Notes under the pieces: model-generated
What the model was told of the DNA's origin: nothing
Database searches by the model: none
The model's input: only the letters and a program-made list of their open reading frames with translations
Position numbers and translations under genes: made by a program
Shown here: positions 51,917 to 63,435 of the stretch, one piece after another
How the letters are laid out: each line of letters begins with the position of its first letter
Numbering within the stretch: the stretch's first letter is position 1
Assembly (NCBI RefSeq): GCF_003332305.1
Contig: NZ_QOIO01000001.1
Span: 1 to 64,000, forward strand
DNA: 64,000 bases
DNA from: Microvirga aerophila
GTDB lineage: Bacteria; Pseudomonadota; Alphaproteobacteria; Rhizobiales; Beijerinckiaceae
Direction of reading: 5' to 3'

Positions 51917-53455
51917 CTATTCGCTGTTGCTCGTTCTCGTGCTTTTGTCTGCCCAGTCACGCGCAGTTACTCGCGCTTCCATATGGGCCGTGAGGGCGGC
52001 CGTCTCATCAGGCGAGAACCTGAGCCCTAGTTTTGAGCGGCGCCAGAGGACATCCTCTGGATTCCGTGCCCATTCCTGGTCCATCAGGTAGTTGACCTCG
52101 TTTTCTCCGAGGTCGGCTCCGAAGACTCTGCCGAGTTGCCCCTCCTGCCCCAGAATCTGCCGGGCTCGAGTCCCATAATTGCGAGCGAGACGGCGGATCG
52201 TCACATCAGGAACAGCAGGCGCGCCTTGCTTGAGTTGAGACACCAAGGTTCCGAAGCCCGAAACGGGGAAATCCCCGCCGGGCAGGGTTGCACCAGCCGT
52301 CCAAGCGGCTCCATGGGCGCCGAGCGCCTGTTCGATCTTCTCCAGGACGGATTCGGCCAAGCGCCGGTAAGTGGTGATCTTCCCGCCGAAGATGTTGACG
52401 ATGGCGCCATCCTGGCCTGTCCCATCGACTTTGATAACGTAGTCCCGGGTTGCTTCCTGAGCCTTTGAGGCGCCGTCATCATAAAGGGGACGAACACCGG
52501 AATAGGTCCAGACCACATCGTCAGGCATGACGCCCCGCTCGAAATACTCGGAGGCTGCCTCGCACAGATAGACGATTTCCTCGCGCGAGATCTGCACCCT
52601 GTCGGGGCTCTCATTGAAGTCCCGGTCGGTTGTTCCGATCAGAGTGAAGTCGTCCTCGTAGGGAATGGCGAAGATGATGCGATTGTCCTTGTTCTGGAAG
52701 ATATAGCATCGATCGTGATCGAACAGCTTTCGGACTACGATATGACTGCCCTGGACGAGCCGGACATGGCGGCGGTCGTTTTCACCGGCTGATTGGCGCA
52801 GCACCTGATCGACCCATGGCCCGGCGGCATTCACGACAAGCCTTGCCGTCACCTCACGGACCTGTCCTGTCTCCTGATCCGTCAGTTCGACTAGGAAGCC
52901 ACCGTCACGGCGCTGGAGGCGCGTTACTTTCGTGCGGGTTAGGATCTCCGCGCCCTGGTCTGCGGCATCGCGCGCATTGAGGGCGACAAGCCGGGCATCC
53001 TGCACCCAGGCATCGGAGTATTCGAGCGCCTTGGCATATCCCCTGCGCAGGGGCTTCCCGGCGGGATCGCGCGTAAGATCCAAGGTGCGCGTCTTCGGAA
53101 GCAGCTTCCGGCCGCCGATGTGATCGTACAGGAACAGACCGAGGCGCAAGAGCCAAGCGGGCCTCAGTCCGCGATGATGAGGTAGAACGAAGCGCAGCGG
53201 CCAGATGATGTGAGGCGCCATCCTCCAGAGCACCTCGCGCTCCATCAGCGATTCCCGGACCAAGCGGATTTCATAATGCTCAAGATAACGCAGTCCGCCA
53301 TGGATCAGCTTGGTGGAGGCCGACGACGTCCCACTGGCCAGATCCTGCATTTCGGCGAGAAGAACGCTGTAGCCGCGCCCGACCGCGTCACGGGCAATCC
53401 CGCAGCCGTTTATGCCGCCGCCGATCACCACGATGTCAAAGTCTGAATGAGACAT
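51917..53455 (-). CDS. glpD: Aerobic glycerol-3-phosphate dehydrogenase
   Basis: A 512-residue FAD enzyme oxidising glycerol-3-phosphate to dihydroxyacetone phosphate, passing electrons to quinone. FAD motif FDIVVIGGGINGCGIARDAV; family blocks STKLIHGGLRYLEHYEIRLV, VNAAGPWVDQVLRQSAG and VWTYSGVRPLYDDGASKAQE; C-terminal DAO_C domain. ATG 53455 has AGGAG upstream. It lies 51 bp after the glpK stop and so is probably co-transcribed with it. Confidence 0.94.
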   Translation of the reverse strand: MSHSDFDIVVIGGGINGCGIARDAVGRGYSVLLAEMQDLASGTSSASTKLIHGGLRYLEHYEIRLVRESLMEREVLWRMAPHIIWPLRFVLPHHRGLRPAWLLRLGLFLYDHIGGRKLLPKTRTLDLTRDPAGKPLRRGYAKALEYSDAWVQDARLVALNARDAADQGAEILTRTKVTRLQRRDGGFLVELTDQETGQVREVTARLVVNAAGPWVDQVLRQSAGENDRRHVRLVQGSHIVVRKLFDHDRCYIFQNKDNRIIFAIPYEDDFTLIGTTDRDFNESPDRVQISREEIVYLCEAASEYFERGVMPDDVVWTYSGVRPLYDDGASKAQEATRDYVIKVDGTGQDGAIVNIFGGKITTYRRLAESVLEKIEQALGAHGAAWTAGATLPGGDFPVSGFGTLVSQLKQGAPAVPDVTIRRLARNYGTRARQILGQEGQLGRVFGADLGENEVNYLMDQEWARNPEDVLWRRSKLGLRFSPDETAALTAHMEARVTARDWADKSTRTSNSE

Positions 53456-53506
53456 AGCGCTCCTCTTCCATTGGGGCTCGGCCATCCTGCGTGGCCGGCG
53501 CCGAAT

Positions 53507-55000
<1,494 letters not shown>

Positions 55001-55194
55001 GTGCTCCTCCTTCCATGATCCAGATCAGGGTCTTACAGCCCAGCGACGCAGGTGTATTTGAATTCGAGAAGGCTCTTGATGTCTTACTATCGGGCGCATT
55101 GGTCCACGCGCGGCCACGTCGCCCTGCCCTACCAACAGGGACAGGTCCTTCGGGTCCAGAACGCGGCCATCCACAGACTTCGCATGGATGGTCA

Positions 55195-55962
55195 TCAGAG
55201 GACCCCGAAGAGGTGCATGAAGGCAGGCGCCCCGAGTGAGACGCCTGAGAGGAAAAGAAGAATGAATACCATGCGGCGCATCGTGGTCGACGACACCGGA
55301 GGCGGCCAGCGGCGGGCAGCATAGGTCGCCCCCATGACGGCCGGAATGGCAAGAAGGCCCGTAAGCGTGGATCCAGCCGGAAGATCGCCGGAGACCACTA
55401 CGAGACCGATGCGGAACACGGCATTGAGCGCGAAGACGGTGACGAGGGTTTCCCGCACCGTCACCAGTGGCATGGGTTGGCGGTAGAAATGGTAGACCAG
55501 CGGCGGACCCGCCGTTGAGAACATTCCTCCCATCAATCCGGCAATCGCACCGAAGAAGAGGAACGACCCATCATTCGACTGCTTCGCTAGAGGCTCCGGC
55601 TTTCGTGCCAGCTGCAGGCTTGAGACTATAATGACGAAGCCGAGGATCAAGCGCAGGAGATCAGTACGCGTTCCGGCGAGCCATTCCAGCAGCCAGTACC
55701 CAACGAAGAGCAGCGGGATGCTGGCGGCCATGACGAAGCCAAACTCCCGCCACGCGACATCGCGCCATCCTATCAGAAGCATCTGCGCAGCATTCACCAG
55801 CGTCAGCACGCTCACAATCATGGCGGCATCCGGCAGCGACAGCAGCCCAGTCAGCCCGACGCCACCCATGGTGATGAGCCCGAAGGCAAAGCCGGTCAGG
55901 GTCTGCGCATAGGCGGCGGCGCCCGTCAGCACAAGAAAGCCGATGAGCTCCGCAACCGACAT
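55195..55962 (-). CDS. TauE/SafE-family anion exporter (candidate sulfolactate exporter)
   Basis: A 255-residue protein with about eight helices (LIGFLVLTGAAAYAQTLTGF, FALNAVFRIGLVVVSGDLP, the half-repeat GAIAGLMGGMFSTAGPPLVY with the GPP motif). TauE/SafE proteins export sulfonates or sulfite and are common in sulfoquinovose clusters as the exit for sulfolactate (known for the family). It starts three bases after the sulfoquinovosidase stop, so it is co-transcribed. Confidence 0.85.
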   Translation of the reverse strand: MSVAELIGFLVLTGAAAYAQTLTGFAFGLITMGGVGLTGLLSLPDAAMIVSVLTLVNAAQMLLIGWRDVAWREFGFVMAASIPLLFVGYWLLEWLAGTRTDLLRLILGFVIIVSSLQLARKPEPLAKQSNDGSFLFFGAIAGLMGGMFSTAGPPLVYHFYRQPMPLVTVRETLVTVFALNAVFRIGLVVVSGDLPAGSTLTGLLAIPAVMGATYAARRWPPPVSSTTMRRMVFILLFLSGVSLGAPAFMHLFGVL

Positions 55963-55965
55963 GGC

Positions 55966-57969
55966 TCAGAGGTTCCTCAAACCCGCAAATAGTCCTGCGA
56001 ATTCCGACGCGCTTCGGTAGAACACCGGCGGCTCGCCGAAGGGCGCGGGCACCGTGGCATCCTGCCCTCCGGCGAATGTCCTTCCGGACCACACATGGAC
56101 CCACTCCGCCCCGATTGGAAGATAAGTAGTCCACTCGGTCGTACCTGCATGCCAGACAGGCGCGACGAGAAGGTCAGGACCATAGAGATAGGCGTCCTGG
56201 ATCGTGTAGGCGCGGGTGTCGTCCTCGAAATGCAGGAAGAGCGGCCGCTGCACCGGCAGCCCTTGCGTGGAGGCGTCCGCCACAAGGAATTTCAGGTAAG
56301 GCACGAGATGCACATAAATCTGCGTCATCCGCGCGAAATGGGCCAGCACCTGCGGGTCCTGGTCGATCTGCAGGTTGTCGCGTGGGCGGTTGCCCTCATG
56401 GGTGCGCATGACCGGCGTGAAGGCTCCCATTTCGGCCCAGCGCATGATGAGCTCCATCGTGCGTACATTGCCGAAGAGGCTGGTATAACCGCCGATATCC
56501 GAATGATGGTAGGCATTCCCGAGGAGCCCCGACGAGAGCGCGCCGGAGATGACGGTTACGAGACCATCGTGGCGGGTGAAGTCGACCGACTGATCGCCCG
56601 CCCAGAGCAGAGGGCAGTGCTTCTGGATGCCCGTGAACCCGGCGCGCATGAAGAACAGGCTCTCGCCCGTCTTTCCCCTGCTCTCGACGGCGCGAGCATT
56701 CACCTCGGCCCAGAGCGTCGGCCAAGCATTATGCATGACCTTGGCATCGATGCCGTTGGCGAGCTTCACATCGATGGGAAGATACTCGCCGAAATCGGCC
56801 ATCCAGCCGGAGAGCCCATAGTCGATCATGTTCTGACCGATGACCCGATCGGCGAACCAGGCGGCGGCCTCCGGGTTCGTGAAGTCGACGACACCGCAAT
56901 CAAACTCGCCGAAATCGACAAGAGCTGTATCCCCGCTCCCATTCATCGCAAAATAGCCTGCAGCCTCCGCCTCCGGGAACAGGGAGCCGTCGACCGCGAG
57001 GTAGGGATTCACATAACCGAGAAAGCGGATGCCGCGATCCTCAAGCTCCGAAATGCGCTGGCGTAGCGCCGGATAGCGATCGTCATTCGCCTTCCAGTCC
57101 CAGAAGAGACGCGCGCCGAAAGAGGTGTGGCGCAGCCCCACCCAATCCTCGCACCAGAGGCCAGAGACCTTCGTGCCAGCCGCGATGATGCGCTCGAGCC
57201 GCTCAAAGGAACTGGCACCGTCCTTGAGCCCGATGATCGCTCCGCCATAGACCCATTCCGGCAGAGGCGGCTGGCGGCCGAAGCGCTCGGCCATGGCCTT
57301 TACGAGCGCGACGAACGTCGGCCGAACGGTGAGTTCGATGCGTTCCGGAACGGCCCAGATCTCGATCTCATGAAAGCTGTCGCGGCGGAAATCGAAGGCT
57401 GAATAAGCGGTCGTCTCCACGTGCAGCGCGTAGCGCCGCGATGAAAGATAGGTCGGCTGCGGATAGTTGGTGTTCCAGTAATCGCCGCCCGACTTGCCGG
57501 CGACATCCGCCTTGAAGGTGATCTCCGTGGTCTTGTCGCGGCCAACGCCGGGCTCGGAGGTCCAGAGGGGGAAGCGCCGGCCCCGCATGTCGAAATACGA
57601 CATCTGCTCGCCGCCGCCCCAGACGTGCTCCCCCTCCTCCCCCGTGACGCGGATCCAGAGCCGGTTGATGGCGGCATCGTCGGTTCGGAACGTGATGACG
57701 CCGTTCTGCTCTTCGCCCGACACCTGCAGAGTCAGGCGGGCCGATTGGCCCGGTGCCGCGGAGAAGGCGATCTCGGAACCGGACACGACCGCATGCGCCA
57801 GCGGCGTGCGTTCGATGACATAATCCTCGATGTCGAAATTGCCGCGATACATGTCCATGCGTGCATCGCCCTGTCCGACGAAGAGGCAGGGAGCATCGCT
57901 GCGGTGGCACAGGATCAGCCTGCCGTCGAGAACGAGGTCGAAACCGTTGGAGGTGGTCTGAATCTTCAT
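55966..57969 (-). CDS. Sulfoquinovosidase (GH31)
   Basis: A 667-residue GH31 alpha-glycosidase cleaving sulfoquinovosides such as sulfoquinovosyl-glycerol. The sulfonate pocket is complete: Lys249 (IIGLKDG), Glu274 (WCEDW), Arg287 and Trp290 (TSFGARLFWDW), Tyr495 (SDIGGY). This is the KERWY set of the Agrobacterium enzyme, each offset by four. Nucleophile Asp392 (GWMADFGEYLP) and acid/base Asp459 (WAGDQ) are present. No signal peptide, so cytoplasmic. ATG 57969 follows the SDR stop by nine bases. Alternatives such as alpha-xylosidase lack the Lys/Glu/Arg/Trp/Tyr set. Confidence 0.93.
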   Translation of the reverse strand: MKIQTTSNGFDLVLDGRLILCHRSDAPCLFVGQGDARMDMYRGNFDIEDYVIERTPLAHAVVSGSEIAFSAAPGQSARLTLQVSGEEQNGVITFRTDDAAINRLWIRVTGEEGEHVWGGGEQMSYFDMRGRRFPLWTSEPGVGRDKTTEITFKADVAGKSGGDYWNTNYPQPTYLSSRRYALHVETTAYSAFDFRRDSFHEIEIWAVPERIELTVRPTFVALVKAMAERFGRQPPLPEWVYGGAIIGLKDGASSFERLERIIAAGTKVSGLWCEDWVGLRHTSFGARLFWDWKANDDRYPALRQRISELEDRGIRFLGYVNPYLAVDGSLFPEAEAAGYFAMNGSGDTALVDFGEFDCGVVDFTNPEAAAWFADRVIGQNMIDYGLSGWMADFGEYLPIDVKLANGIDAKVMHNAWPTLWAEVNARAVESRGKTGESLFFMRAGFTGIQKHCPLLWAGDQSVDFTRHDGLVTVISGALSSGLLGNAYHHSDIGGYTSLFGNVRTMELIMRWAEMGAFTPVMRTHEGNRPRDNLQIDQDPQVLAHFARMTQIYVHLVPYLKFLVADASTQGLPVQRPLFLHFEDDTRAYTIQDAYLYGPDLLVAPVWHAGTTEWTTYLPIGAEWVHVWSGRTFAGGQDATVPAPFGEPPVFYRSASEFAGLFAGLRNL

Positions 57970-57977
57970 GGACTGTC

Positions 57978-58754
<777 letters not shown>

Positions 58755-59636
58755 TTAAGCGGAGAAATCGAACTTGTATTCGGGCAGTCCCGGCACTTCG
58801 ACCGGCATAGCGAAAAGGCTGCCGGAATGCGGATAGATCCTGAGCTCATCCTCGGAACAACCCGTACGGGCGGATGTCACGTACAGGGTTTTCAGATCTG
58901 GGCCGCCGAAGCAGACCATGGTGGGGCAGCGAGCCGGAACGGGATATTCGGCCAACAGGCGTCCTTCCGGCGAATAGCGCTGGATCCGTCCGCCATCGAA
59001 CAGGGCGGTCCAGTAGCAGCCTTCGGCATCCACCGCAGCGCCATCGGGACGTCCGCGATCGGTTTTGGTGGGCTGGAGACGCACGAACAGGGTCTTGTCT
59101 GTGGCCTGCCCGGTTGCGGGATCGTAGGCGTAGCGCCACACCGTGAAGGTGGGCGTGTCCGAGTGGTAAAGGGCACGGCCATCGGGCGAGAAGGCGACGC
59201 CGTTGGAGGTTAGAAGACCTGCGGCGAGTGTTTCCAGTCCACGGGAGTCGTACCGGTAAAGATGCGCCTTGCCGCCATCCTTGGGCTCATCGATTGTGCC
59301 AGCCAGGAAGCGTCCCACCGGATCGGTACGGCCGTCGTTGAACCGGCTTGTGCGCTGGTCCTCCGGATTGTCGGCGAGCTTTTGCGTACAGTTGCCGTCA
59401 GCGTCGAGCAGCCAGAGGCCCGAGCGGAAACCGGCGATGAAGCCGCCGCCTTTCCGGAGCCCGATGCACCCAATCTCCTCCGGCATCGCAAAGGTGCGAT
59501 GCGCACCGGTTGCGAGGACAAAGCGGTGGAGGGCCCTGCCCTTGATGTCGACGAAGTAGAGCGCCTGCTCCTCGACGGACCACAGGGGACACTCTCCGAG
59601 TTCGGCCCGAACATCCAATGCGACCGTCAGGCTCAC
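58755..59636 (-). CDS. SMP-30/gluconolactonase-family sugar lactonase
   Basis: A 293-residue beta-propeller of the SMP-30 type: ECPLWSVEEQALYFVDIKGR, FNDGRTDPVGRFLAGTIDEP (metal-binding Asn/Asp), TSNGVAFSPDGRALYHSDTP and RPDGAAVDAEGCYWTALFDG. In the pathway it would open sulfogluconolactone to sulfogluconate. The ATG overlaps the mutarotase stop (59633-59636). Confidence 0.88.
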   Translation of the reverse strand: MSLTVALDVRAELGECPLWSVEEQALYFVDIKGRALHRFVLATGAHRTFAMPEEIGCIGLRKGGGFIAGFRSGLWLLDADGNCTQKLADNPEDQRTSRFNDGRTDPVGRFLAGTIDEPKDGGKAHLYRYDSRGLETLAAGLLTSNGVAFSPDGRALYHSDTPTFTVWRYAYDPATGQATDKTLFVRLQPTKTDRGRPDGAAVDAEGCYWTALFDGGRIQRYSPEGRLLAEYPVPARCPTMVCFGGPDLKTLYVTSARTGCSEDELRIYPHSGSLFAMPVEVPGLPEYKFDFSA

Positions 59637-60523
59637 GACAGCACCTCCACTCCGAAGCGCGCCTGCGCCGTCAAGCGCTCGCCTGGTTTGAGAACTTTGA
59701 GGCCGTGACCCGCCACGTCGGGTCGGCTGATGGCGTCGTTCACGTGGCTCACAGGTTCGACGGCGAAAAAGTCACGCCCCGTGGGAGCGTACACCACGAG
59801 GTGACCGAAAAGCGGATCGGCCTCGATGGTCAAGGCGATCTTCTCCTGAACATAGGCGATGCGTGCCGTTCCATCCCAGCCCGCGAAGCAGTTGTCGAGA
59901 CGCGGCTCGCCCAACTCGCGCATGGTCCGGTAGCTCCAATCATCTGGAACCGGGACGCTGTCCACTGGAAGCGAATCGTCGCCATTCGGGTAAACGCGCT
60001 TGGCCGCAAACTGCAGCCGAACCCCAGGGCGCTTGGGGAAGAACGGATGCAGCCCCAAACCGGCCGGCATGGCGCGATGATGCTCGTTCTCAAGCGATAA
60101 TGTAATCGTCAATCCATCCGGGGACAGCTCGAAGAGCTGCTCGGCCCGGTAGGCGAAGGGCCAGCCCCTCGCCTCGTCACCAACCGGACGGTGGATGAGA
60201 ACGAGACGGCAGCGTGCATCATCCGCTGCCGCCACCTGCCATGGCCTCTGCCAGGCGTTGCCGTGGATGGAATGCGGGTGATCGCCGAAGTTCAGCACCA
60301 GCCGATGCTCGAAACCCTCGAACGAGAAGCGCCCCTGCGCAATGCGATTGCTGTAGGGCATGAGCGGATAACAGCTGGTCTGCCGCACCAACCCATCGCG
60401 CAACGCCTGCTCGGGGGTCTCACGCATGAGCGCCACATTATCATGCCAGAAACCCGCGATGGCACCTCCGATGGACGGTGCCAGATCGAGCTTTAGAGTG
60501 CTACTCCTGAGCGTGACGATCAG
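59633..60523 (-). CDS. Aldose 1-epimerase family, probable sulfoquinovose mutarotase
   Basis: An approximately 296-residue epimerase with SCYPLMPYSNRIAQGRFSFE, HSIHGNAWQRPWQVAA (catalytic His region), GLHPFFPKRPG and FFAVEPVSHVNDAI (catalytic Glu). The family N-terminus VTLRSSTLKLDLAPSIGGAI lies before the first GTG or ATG and the frame is open to an AGGAGG site. The only start-like codon in the right place is CTG at 60523 (six bases after AGGAGG), so a CTG start or a mutated start is likely. It interconverts anomers released by the sulfoquinovosidase. Confidence 0.82.
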   Translation of the reverse strand: MIVTLRSSTLKLDLAPSIGGAIAGFWHDNVALMRETPEQALRDGLVRQTSCYPLMPYSNRIAQGRFSFEGFEHRLVLNFGDHPHSIHGNAWQRPWQVAAADDARCRLVLIHRPVGDEARGWPFAYRAEQLFELSPDGLTITLSLENEHHRAMPAGLGLHPFFPKRPGVRLQFAAKRVYPNGDDSLPVDSVPVPDDWSYRTMRELGEPRLDNCFAGWDGTARIAYVQEKIALTIEADPLFGHLVVYAPTGRDFFAVEPVSHVNDAISRPDVAGHGLKVLKPGERLTAQARFGVEVLS

Positions 60524-60541
60524 GATAACCTCCTCAAGAAT

Positions 60542-61351
60542 TCAGTAGGCCGCAGTAGGCGCCGCCGGAGCAGAGGCTGCCTCGCCCCTGAGAGCGCCGA
60601 GCCATTCGGAGGCACGGCTCGTCATCATGGCGATGTCGGAAGCCACCGCCACGTAGCTGTAGCCGTAGCCGATGAAGCGGCGCACCATGTCCGGATTAGG
60701 ACCGACGATGCCCACCGGCTTGCCGGCTTCCTGCGCCACCCTGGCTGCCTTCTCGACCAGTGCCTGCACCTCTGCGTGCGCAATGTTGCCGATATGCCCC
60801 ATGGCGGCGGCAAGGTCGCCGGGCCCAACGAACAAAGCATCGATCCCGGGAACAGCGGCGATCTCTGGCATCCGCTCGACCGCCTCCGGCGTTTCGAGCT
60901 GGACGATCACCGCGACCTGATCGTTGGCGCGATTGAGGTAATCCGCCGCGCGGCCGAACCGCGAGCCGCGGTGCACGGCGGCAACGCCGCGCACGCCCTC
61001 CGGAGGATACTTCGCGAACGAGACGGCCTGACGTGCCTCCTCGGCCGTCTGAACGAACGGCAGCATGATCGTCTGGGCGCCCGCATCGAGCACGCGCTTC
61101 ACGAGCACCTGATCGTTCCAGGCAAGACGCACCACCGCATCGGCTGGTGTGCAGCCAATAGCGCGCAGGATATGAGCCAAATCCGATACCTCGATCGGCA
61201 CGTGCTCCATATCGACGACGAGAAAATCGAAGCCGCTGTACCCCATGGCCTCAGCGGTAGCAGGGGCGGCCGCCATGAGCCAGGTGCCGAGCGGCGGGCG
61301 CGGCCCCTGCCCCTTTAGCCAGCCTTTGAAGCGGTTCTCGATGCTGATCAT
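60542..61351 (-). CDS. HpcH/HpaI-family aldolase, probable KDSG aldolase
   Basis: A 269-residue class II pyruvate aldolase: PLGTWLMAAAPATAEAMGYS, GFDFLVVDMEHVPIEVSDLA, metal-binding Glu in VIVQLETPEAVERMPEIA and Asp in GIDALFVGPGDLAAAMGH, plus RGSRFGRAADYL. In this cluster it would split 2-keto-3,6-dideoxy-6-sulfogluconate to pyruvate and sulfolactaldehyde. ATG 61351 is 10 bp after the dehydratase stop. The C-terminal Ala/Pro tail is dispensable-looking. Confidence 0.87.
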   Translation of the reverse strand: MISIENRFKGWLKGQGPRPPLGTWLMAAAPATAEAMGYSGFDFLVVDMEHVPIEVSDLAHILRAIGCTPADAVVRLAWNDQVLVKRVLDAGAQTIMLPFVQTAEEARQAVSFAKYPPEGVRGVAAVHRGSRFGRAADYLNRANDQVAVIVQLETPEAVERMPEIAAVPGIDALFVGPGDLAAAMGHIGNIAHAEVQALVEKAARVAQEAGKPVGIVGPNPDMVRRFIGYGYSYVAVASDIAMMTSRASEWLGALRGEAASAPAAPTAAY

Positions 61352-61361
61352 GACGAAACTT

Positions 61362-63095
61362 TCAGAAGATTGACGGCTCGGCCACGAGGCCGCGGGTGGA
61401 CAGGAAGTCGAAGTCGCAGCCTTCGTCGGCCTGGGAGACGTGGCGCTGGTAGAGGGCTGCAAAGGAGCGCTCGTAGCGTAGCGCTCCTGGCTTCCACTCG
61501 GCGCGGCGGCGCTCCAACTCCTTATCGTCGACCTTCATGTCGAGGCGCCCTGCTTCCACGTCGAGCTCCACGAGGTCTCCCGTCTTCAGAAGCCCGAGGG
61601 GGCCGCCGACCGCCGCTTCTGGCGCCACATGCAGAATGCAGGTGCCGTAATGGGTGCCGCTCATGCGCCCGTCGCAGATGCGTACCATGTCGCGCGCGCC
61701 CTGCTTCAGGAGCTTTTTCGGAATCGGCAGGTTACCCCATTCCGGCATGCCCGGCGCGCCCACAGGGCCGGCATTGCGGAGCACGATGACCGTGTCCTCC
61801 GTGACATCGAGATCGGGGTCGTCGATGGTGCGGTTCATTTCGGCGGGGCTGTCGAAGACGAGCGCGGGTCCGACATGCTTGAGAAATTTCGGGTTGGCCG
61901 CCGAGGACTTCATGACGGCACCGTTGGGGGCCAGATTGCCGCGGAGCACGGCCAGGGTCTTGCCGCGCGAAAGCGGCACGACTGGGTTGTCCTCACCCCG
62001 GATGACCTCGTCGTTCCAGCACTCGGTCCCCGCGATGTTCTCACCGAGCGTCCTGCCGTTCACGGTCATGGCATCCTCGTCGAGATGACGCTCCAGTTTC
62101 TTGAGCAGCGCCAGTAGCCCGCCTGCGAAGTAGAAATCCTCCATCAGATATTCGCCTGATGGAAACAGATTGGCGCAGACCGGCACTCTGCCCGCCATAT
62201 CGGACATGTCGTCGAGGGTGAGGTCGACCCCAGCCCGGCGCGCCATGGCGATCAGGTGAACGGCGGCGTTGGTCGATCCGCCGAGCGCCATATAGGCTAC
62301 GAGCCCGTTGCGAAAGCTGCGCGCGTCGAGGAACTGTGAGGGCTTCCAGTCCTCCCAGATCATCGCGATGATGCGCTCCCCGCAGGCCGAGGCCATGCGC
62401 GGATGGCCACTGTCGGCGGCTGGAATGGAGGATGCCCCGGGAAGCGTCAGTCCCATGGCGTCCACAATCGACGTCATGGTGGAGGCCGTGCCCATGGTGT
62501 TGCAGGTGCCGATGGAGCGGGTCATCCGGCTCTCAAGATCGACCCAATCGTCCTGCGTGATGTTGCCGGCGCGAAGTTCGTCCCAGTACTTCTTCGTGTG
62601 GGTGCCAGCGCCGGTCTTATGCCCGCGCCAATGTCCGTTCGACATGGGCCCAGCCGGGCAGTAGATGACGGGAATGTCCATGCTGATCGCTCCCATGAGG
62701 AGGCCGGGCGTGGACTTGTCGCAGCCGCCCAGGAGGATGGCGCCATCAATGGGATGGGAACGCAGGAGTTCCTCCACCTCCATGGCGAGGAAGTTGCGGT
62801 AGAGCATGGTGGTGGGCTTCACCATCACCTCGCCGACCGACAAAGCCGGCAGCTCCACCGGATATCCGCCCGCCTGCCAGACGCCGCGCTTCACGGCCTC
62901 AGCACGGTCGCGCAGGTGCGAGTGGCAAGGGCTGAGCTCGCTCCAGGTGTTGACGACGGCTACGACCGGCTTTCCAAGGAACTCCTCTCGACGCAAGCCC
63001 ATCTGCTGGGTGCGCTGGCGATGCGCGAATCCGCGCATGTCGTCGGATGCGAACCAGCGCTGGCTCCGCAGCTCCCCGATCATTCGGCGTGTCAT
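61362..63095 (-). CDS. IlvD/Edd-family dehydratase, probable sulfogluconate dehydratase
   Basis: A 577-residue Fe-S dehydratase. Cluster ligands are in ILLGGCDKSTPGLLMGAISM and RSIGTCNTMGTASTMTSIVD, with a further Cys region near NTWSELSPCHSHLRDRAEAV; SGTHYGTCILHVAPEAAVGG is the C-terminal signature. It resembles sugar-acid dehydratases (arabonate/xylonate class). Here it would dehydrate 6-deoxy-6-sulfogluconate to KDSG. The ribosome-binding site at ATG 63095 is weak. It is preceded by a truncated permease, which may have removed its original promoter. Confidence 0.88.
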   Translation of the reverse strand: MTRRMIGELRSQRWFASDDMRGFAHRQRTQQMGLRREEFLGKPVVAVVNTWSELSPCHSHLRDRAEAVKRGVWQAGGYPVELPALSVGEVMVKPTTMLYRNFLAMEVEELLRSHPIDGAILLGGCDKSTPGLLMGAISMDIPVIYCPAGPMSNGHWRGHKTGAGTHTKKYWDELRAGNITQDDWVDLESRMTRSIGTCNTMGTASTMTSIVDAMGLTLPGASSIPAADSGHPRMASACGERIIAMIWEDWKPSQFLDARSFRNGLVAYMALGGSTNAAVHLIAMARRAGVDLTLDDMSDMAGRVPVCANLFPSGEYLMEDFYFAGGLLALLKKLERHLDEDAMTVNGRTLGENIAGTECWNDEVIRGEDNPVVPLSRGKTLAVLRGNLAPNGAVMKSSAANPKFLKHVGPALVFDSPAEMNRTIDDPDLDVTEDTVIVLRNAGPVGAPGMPEWGNLPIPKKLLKQGARDMVRICDGRMSGTHYGTCILHVAPEAAVGGPLGLLKTGDLVELDVEAGRLDMKVDDKELERRRAEWKPGALRYERSFAALYQRHVSQADEGCDFDFLSTRGLVAEPSIF

Positions 63096-63107
63096 TACAA
63101 TAATCCC

Positions 63108-63205
63108 TTATCCCATGATGCCGCCGGAGGTCAGGCCGGACACGACGCGCTCCTGGAAGACCACGATCAGTACCGCGACGGGGATGCTCTCGATTACTGA
63201 CCACC
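63108..63205 (-). pseudogene. ABC sugar permease, C-terminal fragment
   Basis: About 30 codons reading SVIESIPVAVLIVVFQERVV then SGLTSGGIMG and TAA at 63108-63110. This is the invariant C-terminus of MalG-type permeases (last helix followed by GLTxGxxxG). The rest of the gene is missing; the 5' end of uxuA lies immediately upstream. It was probably part of the sulfosugar importer. Confidence 0.6.
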
Positions 63206-63391
63206 TCAATGGCGAGCGCCAGTCGGCGTGGTCTCGATAACGTCGCGGTGGCACTCAACATCGTTGAGCGACCACGCCTCACCCGGCGGGACATGATGGA
63301 GCGCGGATACAATATCCGTAGCTCCTGCCTGACGAACCGCATCAAGTGTTACCGGATCATTGGGGCCGAACCATCGCCAAGCTTGTCTCAT
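63206..63391 (-). pseudogene. uxuA: Mannonate dehydratase (UxuA), N-terminal fragment
   Basis: ATG 63391 opens [20 protein letters not shown], then [20 protein letters not shown], the UxuA N-terminus. The frame ends at TGA 63206-63208 after 61 residues; the intact enzyme has about 350-400. The remaining part is absent, replaced by the permease fragment. The joint lies somewhere in 63190-63230. Confidence 0.75.
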
Positions 63392-63435
63392 GGATCACGT
63401 CCTTCCTGCAGTTCGAGAGCCGATGTGATACTGTC

